Shown: positions 16,152-23,439 of the stretch, one piece after another | Position numbering within the stretch: the first letter of the stretch is position 1 | Layout of the letters: the number at the start of each line of letters is the position of its first letter | Assembly: GCF_019038595.1 (NCBI RefSeq) | Contig: NZ_JAHOPF010000005.1 | Location: 62,001 to 126,000, forward strand | Direction of reading: 5' to 3' | DNA length: 64,000 bases | Source of the DNA: Kaistella soli | GTDB lineage: Bacteria; Bacteroidota; Bacteroidia; Flavobacteriales; Weeksellaceae | Translations under genes and position numbers: made by a program | Notes under the pieces: generated by a model | Told to the model about the DNA's origin: nothing | The model's database searches: none | The model's input: only the letters and a program-made list of their open reading frames with translations

Positions 16152-16159
16152 CAAAGATA
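16152..16159 (-). promoter_or_regulatory. -7 box of the SMR exporter gene
   Basis: On the minus strand it reads TATCTTTG and ends exactly 4 nt before the ATG at 16147, predicting a leaderless transcript. No convincing -33 box is seen. Confidence 0.45.
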
Positions 16160-16209
16160 AATTTTTAAATTAATTTTTAATTCCTTCATGCAGATTAGCG
16201 CTTAAAAAT

Positions 16210-16217
16210 TACATTTG
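16210..16217 (+). promoter_or_regulatory. -7 box of the MFS exporter gene
   Basis: TACATTTG ends exactly 4 nt before the ATG at 16222. It is divergent from the SMR -7 box with 50 bp between the two. Confidence 0.45.
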
Positions 16218-16221
16218 CAGA

Positions 16222-17460
16222 ATGATTTCACTCACCCCCATTCAAACCCTGAAAATTCCTGAATTCCGAAACTTAATGACCGGCCGTTTTTTTCTGGTGC
16301 TGTCTTTCAGAATGTTGGCAACATTAATGGGCTGGTGGATTTATCAACTGACGAAAGATCCGTTCGCAATAGGCTTAATAGGTTTGTCGGAAGTAATTCC
16401 TGCGGTTTCCACAGCGCTGTACGCGGGACACGTCATTGATAATTCGGAAAAGAAAAAACTGCTCTTAATCTGCAATTACGCTTATGTTGTTTTAATAAGT
16501 TTATTGATTATTCCTGCATTTTTTGGTGACCGGTTACTGCATTTCAGCAATAAAGAAATCTCCTATTTTATTTACATGGTGATTTTCTTTACGGGATTTT
16601 GCCGCGCGTTCTTAGGCCCTATTATTCCGTCGATGATTCCGAAAATCGTTTCCAAAGAAATACTTCCGAATGCGATCACGCTCAACCAGGGGACTTTTCT
16701 TACCGCCTCAGTTGTTGGTCATGCTTTAGGCGGATTTCTCATTCACTGGATTGATATTTCCGGAACCATTTTGGTCGTTGTCGCATTAATGATTTTCTCC
16801 TCTCTTTTCTTCTGGCTGCTCAAAGAACATCCTTCCGAAAACACCGAAAGAGAAATTGGCGTTGTACAAAGCATGCGCGAAGGAATCGCCTATATTTACA
16901 AAACCAAAGAAATTCTAGGGGCGCTGTGTCTCGATATGTTTGCGGTGCTGTTTGGTGGCGCAGTTGCCATGATCCCGGTTTTTGCGACCGACATTCTGAA
17001 AGTCGGATCAGAGGGCTTCGGTTTGCTCAATGCTGCTTCAGACATCGGTTCCATGTGCATCATCGCATTTCTGGCATTCGTTCCGCTGAGAAAAAATCAG
17101 GGCAAAATATTACTTGTCGCCGTGGCAGGTTTCGGGCTGTGCATTATTGGCTTCGGACTCTCAAAATTATACTGGCTTTCATTCTTCCTTTTGGTCTGCA
17201 GCGGAATGCTGGACGGAATTTCCGTCGTTATCCGCGGCACCATCGTACAGCTGAAAACTCCGGATTATATCCGCGGAAGAGTGCTTAGCGTAAACTCCAT
17301 CTTCATTATGTCGAGCAACGAAATGGGACAGTTCGAAAGTGGCGTTGCCGCTAAATTGCTTGGCGTGGTACGGTCTGTGATTTTCGGAGGAACCATGACG
17401 GTTTTAATCGCTTTATTGGTAGGAAGTACCGTTCCGAAACTTAGAAAAATGCAGTATTGA
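16222..17460 (+). CDS. MFS exporter (MFS_3 / EntS-like)
   Basis: A 412-residue inner-membrane protein with about 12 transmembrane helices. The N-terminal FRNLMTGRFFLVLSFRMLA and the motif-A-like loop YAGHVIDNSEKKKLLL between helices 2 and 3 place it in the drug:H+ antiporter branch related to EntS/TetV (MFS_3). Such proteins export siderophores, macrolides or other lipophilic compounds. No neighbouring siderophore genes support one substrate. It is transcribed divergently from the SMR exporter, so the two may respond to a shared stress; that is inference. The last helix ends shortly before the C-terminus (PKLRKMQY). Confidence 0.85.
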   Translation: MISLTPIQTLKIPEFRNLMTGRFFLVLSFRMLATLMGWWIYQLTKDPFAIGLIGLSEVIPAVSTALYAGHVIDNSEKKKLLLICNYAYVVLISLLIIPAFFGDRLLHFSNKEISYFIYMVIFFTGFCRAFLGPIIPSMIPKIVSKEILPNAITLNQGTFLTASVVGHALGGFLIHWIDISGTILVVVALMIFSSLFFWLLKEHPSENTEREIGVVQSMREGIAYIYKTKEILGALCLDMFAVLFGGAVAMIPVFATDILKVGSEGFGLLNAASDIGSMCIIAFLAFVPLRKNQGKILLVAVAGFGLCIIGFGLSKLYWLSFFLLVCSGMLDGISVVIRGTIVQLKTPDYIRGRVLSVNSIFIMSSNEMGQFESGVAAKLLGVVRSVIFGGTMTVLIALLVGSTVPKLRKMQY

Positions 17461-17703
17461 TTTTTTTAGGAGCAGGAAAGTAATTTTCTCTTTCGAAGCG
17501 GTTACCGGCTTTCCATTGCAATCTTTTTTGGCCGCTGCAAAACCACTGCTAAAAAAAGGATTTACATTTCAATCCGGGCTGGGATAACGGGCGGTTCTTC
17601 TCAGGCCAACTTACCAACAGAATAATAACCTAATCCTCAATACGTTATTAAGTAATAAATAATGAATGTTGATTAATATATTTTTTAAGCTTTTTAAAAA
17701 AAC
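17461..17703. other. Non-coding interval between MFS exporter and dnaB
   Basis: No gene with a start codon is credible here. A compositionally different, GC-richer block spans about 17468-17630. It contains several short self-complementary stretches (GGAAAG...CTTTCC; GGATT...AATCC; GGTTACC) and one frame that stays open for about 53 codons but lacks ATG, from 17470. I read it as a decayed gene or dispersed intergenic repeat. Confidence 0.4.
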
Positions 17704-17711
17704 TATCTTTG
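17704..17711 (+). promoter_or_regulatory. -7 box of dnaB
   Basis: TATCTTTG ends exactly 4 nt before the dnaB ATG at 17716. The region upstream is very AT-rich and without a clear TTG at the expected distance. Confidence 0.5.
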
Positions 17712-17715
17712 TAAA

Positions 17716-19305
17716 ATGACACAGAAGGAATCTTTATCATCACTTATTCACGGAAATTTCGCCAAAGAACTCTCCATTTCAGACGGTAAAATGCCGCCAA
17801 ATGCAGTAGATTTTGAAAAACTGGTAATAGGAACATTCCTTATCGATAAAAAAGGACTCGATTACTCTATCGATCTCCTTACCGCTGATGTATTCTACGA
17901 TCCCAGACACCAGGAAATCTTTAAAGCCATCCTCAAACTTTTTGAAGGAAACCATCCTGTAGATTTGATGACCGTAATTCAGGAACTTAAAAAAACCGAC
18001 AGACTAGGTTTTGCAGGAGGTGATCATTATATCATTGATTTAACCATGGGCGTTTCATCAAGTGCCCATATCGAATATCACGTACGTGTCATTTTAGAAA
18101 AATTTATTCTAAGAAGTTTAATTAATGTTTCCGCAAACGTTATCGACAGTTCTTACAAAGAATCTACCGACGTTTTCGAACTGCTTGACAAAGCAGAACA
18201 GTCATTTTTTGAAATCACCAACGGAACCATCAAAAAAGGTTTTGATACCGCAAATACTTTGGTAAAACAAGCGATCGAAACCATCAAATCCTTAAAAGAC
18301 AAAGAAGGAATTTCAGGAATTCCGTCAGGCTTCAGAGATATTGACAAAGAAACCGGAGGCTGGCAAAATTCAGATTTAATTATTATTGCAGCACGTCCGG
18401 CAATGGGTAAAACCGCCTTCCTTCTTTCAATGGCACGAAATATTGCGGTGGAACACAACGTTCCAATGGCATTATTCTCTCTGGAGATGGCATCTGTACA
18501 GCTGATTACCAGAATGATTGCCTCCGAAACAGGCATTTCTTCAGAGAAACTCAGAAAAGGCCAGATGAGCGATGAAGAGTGGCAAAGACTCTTCTCCAAC
18601 GTATCAGCATTGGAAAATGCTCCTTTATATATCGATGAAACTCCCTCTCTTTCCGTATTCGATTTCCGCGCAAAATGCCGAAGACTCGTGATGCAGCACG
18701 GCGTGAAAATCATCATGGTTGATTACCTTCAGCTGATGACTGCCAATTCCGGGAAAGGCGGAGCAGGAAACAGGGAGCAGGAAATTGCAACGATTTCCCG
18801 TTCCTTAAAAGCGATCGCAAAAGAACTTAACGTCCCGGTGATTGCACTTTCCCAGCTTTCAAGAAGTGTGGAAACACGTCCGGGAAAAAGACCGATGCTT
18901 TCCGACCTTCGGGAATCCGGAGCGATTGAGCAGGATGCCGATATCGTTTCCTTTATTTTCCGTCCCGAATATTATAAAATTACCACCTGGGACAATGATG
19001 AAGACGGTGCTGAGTCGTCCACAGAAAACCAGGCAGAGCTCATCATCGCCAAGCACCGTAACGGGGCAACTGCGGACGTTAGAATGTCTTTCCATAAAAA
19101 TATTGCAAAATTTGCCGACCTCGATTTATTCGGAAACAGCTATGGTTACCAACCTTCCAATTTCGGACAGCAGGAGGTACCGAGCGGTTTTGAAAAAATA
19201 AAAGCCACCATCGATCCGGGTGCAGCTTTTGATTTACCCAGCACCCAGAATCTTTCAGGCTCTTCCATGAATGACCTGGATGATGATGACGAATTCGAGT
19301 TCTAG
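17716..19305 (+). CDS. dnaB: Replicative DNA helicase
   Basis: A 529-residue hexameric 5'-3' helicase of the replication fork. The N-terminal primase-interaction domain (PPNAVDFEKLVIGTFL onward) precedes the RecA-like motor with Walker A ARPAMGKTAFLL near residues 225-236, Walker B IIMVDYLQLM, and the DnaB-specific QLSRSVETRPGKRPMLSDLR and ESGAIEQDADIV. No intein interrupts it. The C-terminus carries an acidic tail (DDDDEFEF) seen in Bacteroidetes. The start at 17716 fits the family and the -7 box 4 nt before it. rnhA follows after 3 nt, so replication and R-loop/primer removal genes are likely co-expressed. Confidence 0.97.
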   Translation: MTQKESLSSLIHGNFAKELSISDGKMPPNAVDFEKLVIGTFLIDKKGLDYSIDLLTADVFYDPRHQEIFKAILKLFEGNHPVDLMTVIQELKKTDRLGFAGGDHYIIDLTMGVSSSAHIEYHVRVILEKFILRSLINVSANVIDSSYKESTDVFELLDKAEQSFFEITNGTIKKGFDTANTLVKQAIETIKSLKDKEGISGIPSGFRDIDKETGGWQNSDLIIIAARPAMGKTAFLLSMARNIAVEHNVPMALFSLEMASVQLITRMIASETGISSEKLRKGQMSDEEWQRLFSNVSALENAPLYIDETPSLSVFDFRAKCRRLVMQHGVKIIMVDYLQLMTANSGKGGAGNREQEIATISRSLKAIAKELNVPVIALSQLSRSVETRPGKRPMLSDLRESGAIEQDADIVSFIFRPEYYKITTWDNDEDGAESSTENQAELIIAKHRNGATADVRMSFHKNIAKFADLDLFGNSYGYQPSNFGQQEVPSGFEKIKATIDPGAAFDLPSTQNLSGSSMNDLDDDDEFEF

Positions 19306-19308
19306 AAA

Positions 19309-19791
19309 ATGAGTCTTAGAATAGAAATTTTTACCGACGGTGCCTGCAGCGGGAATCCCGGAAAAGGAGGTTATGGAATCGTTATGAAAGTTCCTGAAAA
19401 GAATTACGAAAAACAGTATTCAAAAGGATTCCGCCTGACGACAAATAACCGCATGGAATTGCTGGCCGTTATCACCGCGTTGGAAAAACTGAAATCCACG
19501 GAAAACGACATCCATATTTATACCGACAGCAAATACGTTTCTGATGCTATCAACCAGAAATGGATTTTCGGGTGGATTAAAAAAGGATTTAAAAATGTAA
19601 AAAATCCCGATTTGTGGCGACGTATGGTTCCGTTACTGAATGCCAATAAAACAACTTTCCATTGGATCAAAGGCCACGCCGGGCATCCCGAAAACGAAAT
19701 CTGTGACCAGCTCGCCGTGAAAGCTGCCCAGTCTTCCCCGCTGGAAACCGACGAATATTTCGAAAAACTGAGAGAAGGCGGTCTTTTTTAG
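19309..19791 (+). CDS. rnhA: Ribonuclease HI
   Basis: Cleaves RNA in RNA:DNA hybrids (primers, R-loops). The 160-residue length equals that of bacterial RNase HI. The catalytic carboxylates are visible: Asp10 in FTDGACSGNPG, Glu in NNRMELLAVI, Asp in IYTDSKYV and a C-terminal Asp in ENEICDQLAV, with the catalytic-loop His in WIKGHAGHPEN. The basic helix (WIFGWIKKGFKNVKN) is the substrate-binding handle. It lies 3 nt after dnaB and is probably translated from the same message. Confidence 0.97.
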   Translation: MSLRIEIFTDGACSGNPGKGGYGIVMKVPEKNYEKQYSKGFRLTTNNRMELLAVITALEKLKSTENDIHIYTDSKYVSDAINQKWIFGWIKKGFKNVKNPDLWRRMVPLLNANKTTFHWIKGHAGHPENEICDQLAVKAAQSSPLETDEYFEKLREGGLF

Positions 19792-20091
19792 AGACCGTTA
19801 ACGTCTTTAACCCCATTGAAGCATTAAATTAATCCTTTGTTTCTTTCCTGAACCCCACACTCGGGGTTGAGAAAGGGAATTTTGGGGTTGACAACCCGAA
19901 ACTTTGAGCTCGGGACAGAAAATTATAACTATACAACCCGTTCGACGGTGTATTACACTCTAAAAAAGCATTTCGGAAGCTATAGCATGGAGTTCGGGAG
20001 CGGAATTTTGAGGATGAATAATTTGAAATTCACTCGAAAGGAAATTCACTTCAGCACTCCCTCACGAAGCAAAATTCTTTATCTTTGTTTA
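19792..20091. other. 300-bp interval between rnhA and the nitroreductase gene
   Basis: No credible gene. Near 19853-19868 there is a short hairpin AACCCC / GGGGTT without a T run, and the octamer GGGGTTGA occurs twice within 30 bp. An in-frame extension of the nitroreductase gene could be read through this interval from 19867, but it lacks family similarity and the -7 box at 20080 sits next to the internal ATG. Confidence 0.5.
20080..20087 (+). promoter_or_regulatory. -7 box of the nitroreductase gene
   Basis: TATCTTTG ends exactly 4 nt before the ATG at 20092. It also supports choosing that start codon over the upstream in-frame one. Confidence 0.5.
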
Positions 20092-20721
20092 ATGAATTAC
20101 ATTGAATCTCTGCAGAAGCGATATTCTGTGAAAAAATTTAATAAAGAGAAGAAAGTTTCCCCCGAAATTTTAAAAAATATATTGGAAGCCGGCAAGCTTT
20201 CAGCAAGTTCTCTCGGCCTTCAGCCCTATAAAATTTATGTGGTGGAGTCTGAAGAAATGAAAGAAAAACTCATTCCCGCTTTCAGAAACCCGTCACAGAT
20301 TACTACCTGCTCACATCTTATCGTCATTGTTTCAAAAAAAACAATGGAAGAAAAATATGTGGACGGCTATTTTAAACATATTGCAGAAGTGCGTGAAATT
20401 CCCCTCGAAAGCCTTGATCTTTTCCGTAAAAACATCGATCAGTTTTTAAATTCTGTGTCTGAAGACGAGTTGCTTCACTGGAATCAGAAACAGGCATATA
20501 TTGTTCTGGGACAGCTTATTTTCGCTGCTGCTTTGGAAAAAGTGGATGCAAGTCCGATGGAAGGTTTTGATCACAAAATAATAGAAGACGTTTTAGGGCT
20601 TGATAAAGACACGGAAACCGCTGCAGTCACTTTAGCCTTGGGTTACAGAGCAGAGGACGACCATTTTCAGCATCTGAAGAAAGTGCGCAAACCAGATGAT
20701 AAACTCTTTAAATTTTTATAA
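20092..20721 (+). CDS. NAD(P)H-dependent nitroreductase family flavoprotein
   Basis: A 209-residue FMN-dependent oxidoreductase of the NfsB/YdgI type. MNYIESLQKRYSVKKFNKEK gives the N-terminal R-Y-S-V-K-K-F FMN-phosphate binding motif, with AGKLSASSLGLQPYKIYVV as the next flavin-contact segment. SPMEGFDHKIIEDVLGL and the GYRAEDD region close the domain. Such enzymes reduce quinones, nitro compounds or flavins; the physiological substrate here is unknown. The start at 20092 is set by homology to the family N-terminus and by the -7 box just upstream. nadB begins 5 nt after its stop, so it may be expressed with the NAD synthesis genes. Confidence 0.92.
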   Translation: MNYIESLQKRYSVKKFNKEKKVSPEILKNILEAGKLSASSLGLQPYKIYVVESEEMKEKLIPAFRNPSQITTCSHLIVIVSKKTMEEKYVDGYFKHIAEVREIPLESLDLFRKNIDQFLNSVSEDELLHWNQKQAYIVLGQLIFAAALEKVDASPMEGFDHKIIEDVLGLDKDTETAAVTLALGYRAEDDHFQHLKKVRKPDDKLFKFL

Positions 20722-20726
20722 ACCTT

Positions 20727-22325
20727 ATGAGCAGAGCAGACGTTCTCGTAATCGGTTCCGGGATTTCCGGCCTTTCTTACGCGATAAAAATATCAGAAAA
20801 AATGCCTGATGCAAAAATCATCATCGTTACCAAAGCCGATGAGGACGAAAGCAACACCAAATATGCACAGGGCGGCCTCGCCGTAGTGACTGATTTTGAT
20901 AACGACAATTTCCAGAAACACATTGATGACACAATGAGAGCCGGAGATGGCGAAAACAAAAGGGATGTCGTGGAAATGGTGATCAGGGAAGGTCCGGCGA
21001 GATTTCAGGAACTCGTAAACTGGGGGACACATTTCGACACGGAAAATGACGGCGATTTCAAACTCGGGCGTGAAGGCGGACATACCGAAAACAGGATTGT
21101 TCATCACAAAGACATTACGGGTGCCGAAATTGAACGCGCACTGCTTGAAACCATCAACAAATCTTCAAATATTGAGATGCTCGCGCATCATTATGTTATC
21201 GATTTGATTACGCAGCATCATGTTCCGGGCAAGGAACTAAATACCGACGACATCTCATGTTACGGTGCTTATGTCCTGGACGAAAAGAATAAAAAAATAA
21301 AGAAAATTACGGCTAAAATTACGCTTGTTGCTACAGGCGGCGCCGGCCATGTTTACAAAAACACCACCAATCCGGTGATTGCAACCGGTGACGGTATTGC
21401 TTTCGTACACCGTGCGCGCGGCAAAGTTTCGAACATGCAGTATTATCAGTTTCACCCGACCGCTTTGTACTCGAAAAGAGACGGTATGCTGTTCCTGATT
21501 TCTGAAGCAGTACGTGGCGACGGCGCAAAACTTCGGCTTAAAAACGGCAGCAAATTCATGCACAAATATGACGAGCGTGAAGAACTGGCTTCCCGGGATA
21601 TTGTTGCACGCGCTATTGATAACGAACTGAAAATTTCCGGCGACGATTATGTTGGACTTGACTGCCGGGAAATGAACCGAGAAAAATTTACCGAACATTT
21701 CCCCAATATTTATCAGAAATGCATCGACGAAGGAATTGATCCTTTTAAGCAGTTAATCCCTGTGGTTCCTGCATGTCACTATCTCATGGGCGGAATTGTG
21801 ATCGACATGGACGGACAGAGTTCCATCAAAAATCTTTTTGCCGTGGGCGAATGCACCAACTCTGGGCTTCATGGCGCAAACCGCCTGGCTTCCAATTCTT
21901 TGCTTGAAGGTTTGGTTTTCGGTCATAAAGCGGCCCTTAAAACCATGGAACTTCTGCAGAAAAATGATTTCAATTTTGAAGATTTACAGGCAGTTCCCGA
22001 TTGGAATGAAGAAGGCATGAGAATGATGGATGAAATGGTTATCGTAAGCTACCTGAGAAGACAGCTTCAGGAAATGATGAGCGATTTGGTAAGCATCGTA
22101 AGAAGCAATGAACGACTTCAGATTGCAAAAAGAAAACAGCGCGAAATCTACGAAGCAGTCGTTGAACTTTACAACTACTCCATCCTTTCTCCCCAGCTTT
22201 CGGAACTCAGAAACCTTGTAAATGTTTCGTATCTTATTATTAAGCATTCCATTCAGATGAAAGAAAACAAAGGCTCTTTCTATAATAAAGACCTTGCTAC
22301 AAAACCTTTAACCATCAATGATTAA
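20727..22325 (+). CDS. nadB: L-aspartate oxidase
   Basis: The first enzyme of de novo NAD synthesis, oxidising aspartate to iminoaspartate. The 532-residue flavoprotein starts with the dinucleotide motif DVLVIGSGISGLSYA and has YAQGGLAVV, the HHKDITGAEIERALL segment, FHPTALYSK and RLASNSLLEGLVFG, all characteristic of NadB rather than succinate dehydrogenase flavoprotein. It is 23 nt from nadC. No nadA (quinolinate synthase) lies next to them in this window, so the third enzyme must be encoded elsewhere. Confidence 0.97.
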   Translation: MSRADVLVIGSGISGLSYAIKISEKMPDAKIIIVTKADEDESNTKYAQGGLAVVTDFDNDNFQKHIDDTMRAGDGENKRDVVEMVIREGPARFQELVNWGTHFDTENDGDFKLGREGGHTENRIVHHKDITGAEIERALLETINKSSNIEMLAHHYVIDLITQHHVPGKELNTDDISCYGAYVLDEKNKKIKKITAKITLVATGGAGHVYKNTTNPVIATGDGIAFVHRARGKVSNMQYYQFHPTALYSKRDGMLFLISEAVRGDGAKLRLKNGSKFMHKYDEREELASRDIVARAIDNELKISGDDYVGLDCREMNREKFTEHFPNIYQKCIDEGIDPFKQLIPVVPACHYLMGGIVIDMDGQSSIKNLFAVGECTNSGLHGANRLASNSLLEGLVFGHKAALKTMELLQKNDFNFEDLQAVPDWNEEGMRMMDEMVIVSYLRRQLQEMMSDLVSIVRSNERLQIAKRKQREIYEAVVELYNYSILSPQLSELRNLVNVSYLIIKHSIQMKENKGSFYNKDLATKPLTIND

Positions 22326-22348
22326 CCGTCACTGAAAACATATTTAAA

Positions 22349-23209
22349 ATGAAAAAACCTTCCTATATCACAAAAGACGCTCTGAAAACATTTATCAAAA
22401 ACGCACTGGAGGAGGACATCCGTGAGGGCGACCACTCTACCCTGGCGACTATCCCAAAAGATCTGCAGCAAAAAGCTAAACTTTTGGTAAAGGAAAACTG
22501 CATTCTCGCAGGAGTGGAAATGGCAGAAATGATTTTCAAACAGTTCGACAAGAACCTGAAAATGGAAGTTTTCATCAAAGACGGTGAATCTGCAAAGGCA
22601 GGCGATATTGCTTTTTACGTCACTGGAAGTGCAAGATCCATCCTTTCCACAGAAAGACTGGTTCTGAACTGTATGCAGCGGATGAGTGGAATTGCCACCT
22701 TAACCCATGACTGGGATTCAAGGTTATTGGGAACAAAAACCAAACTTCTCGATACCAGAAAAACAACACCCAATTTCCGCATCTGTGAAAAATGGGCTGT
22801 AGCAATTGGTGGCGGAACCAATCACCGTTACGGTTTGTATGACATGATCATGCTGAAAGACAATCATATTGATTACAATGGAAGCATCACCAACGCCGTA
22901 AAAATGGCAAAAGATTACATAAAAACGCTTAAGAAACCATTAAAAATTGAAGTGGAGACCAGGGATCTTGCCGAAGTGGAAGAAGCCATAAAATCCGGGG
23001 CAGACCGTATCATGCTCGACAATATGGATCTTCAAACAATGCAAAAAGCGGTAAAACTCATCAACGGAAAATGTGAAACTGAAGCCTCCGGTGGTGTTAC
23101 GAGAGATATGCTCCAAAAAATCGCTCAGACCGGCGTAGATTTTATCTCGGCCGGAGCATTAACCCATTCTGCTGACAACATCGATTTGAGTTTAAAAGCT
23201 GCAAATTAA
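22349..23209 (+). CDS. nadC: Nicotinate-nucleotide diphosphorylase (carboxylating)
   Basis: Converts quinolinate and PRPP to nicotinate mononucleotide with CO2 release. The 286-residue length and motifs are typical: EEDIREGDHST at the start, LNCMQRMSGIATLT, TKLLDTRKTTPNFR, GGGTNHRYGLYDMIMLKDNH in the centre, IKSGADRIMLDNM and EASGGVTRDML. It forms an operon with nadB, completing two of the three quinolinate-route steps. A weak stem (ATTCAAG 23303-23309 / CTTGAAT 23334-23340, then T6) about 100 nt downstream could end transcription. Confidence 0.97.
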   Translation: MKKPSYITKDALKTFIKNALEEDIREGDHSTLATIPKDLQQKAKLLVKENCILAGVEMAEMIFKQFDKNLKMEVFIKDGESAKAGDIAFYVTGSARSILSTERLVLNCMQRMSGIATLTHDWDSRLLGTKTKLLDTRKTTPNFRICEKWAVAIGGGTNHRYGLYDMIMLKDNHIDYNGSITNAVKMAKDYIKTLKKPLKIEVETRDLAEVEEAIKSGADRIMLDNMDLQTMQKAVKLINGKCETEASGGVTRDMLQKIAQTGVDFISAGALTHSADNIDLSLKAAN

Positions 23210-23356
23210 GCGATCATATTTTCTGCATAATTTATACTTTTTGGCGTTAATCACGCGATCATTTATATTAATTTTTCTGGCTAATCTCCCTTAAATAATG
23301 GCATTCAAGCGGTTATTTATCAGCACTTTGCGCCTTGAATACGGCATTTTTTAAAA

Positions 23357-23402
23357 ATTAACAATTTGTTAATCATTGTTAATATATTTTATCATATTTT
23401 TG
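23357..23402 (+). promoter_or_regulatory. Promoter and overlapping inverted repeats upstream of TonB receptor
   Basis: ATTAACAAT (23357-23365) pairs perfectly with ATTGTTAAT (23375-23383), and an inner TTGTTAAT (23366-23373) also pairs with its first 8 bases. TTG at 23376-23378 and TATTTTTG at 23395-23402 look like -33/-7 boxes with a 16-nt spacer. The three repeat half-sites abut or overlap the -33 box, as expected for a regulator-binding site. Confidence 0.45.
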
Positions 23403-23439
23403 CGCCATAAAAATCTAATTTAATTTTTAATAAAAAGAA

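Noticed and set aside
18153-18716. A 187-codon open frame antisense to dnaB
   Set aside because: It exactly mirrors conserved dnaB codons, has no promoter or start context and no recognisable domain.
17716-19305. Intein or insertion in dnaB
   Set aside because: All helicase motifs are contiguous at the normal length of 529 residues.
19867-20091. N-terminal extension of the nitroreductase by 75 residues
   Set aside because: No similarity to the family; a -7 box lies directly before the internal ATG at 20092, and the family N-terminal RYSVKKF motif begins right after that ATG.
21255-21698. A 147-codon frame antisense to nadB
   Set aside because: Lies wholly within nadB on the other strand; Cys/Phe-rich composition looks like complement of coding sequence.
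23210-23439. Possible riboswitch upstream of the TonB receptor
   Set aside because: The predicted transcription start near 23408 leaves only a short leader, and no cobalamin or TPP motif was recognised.
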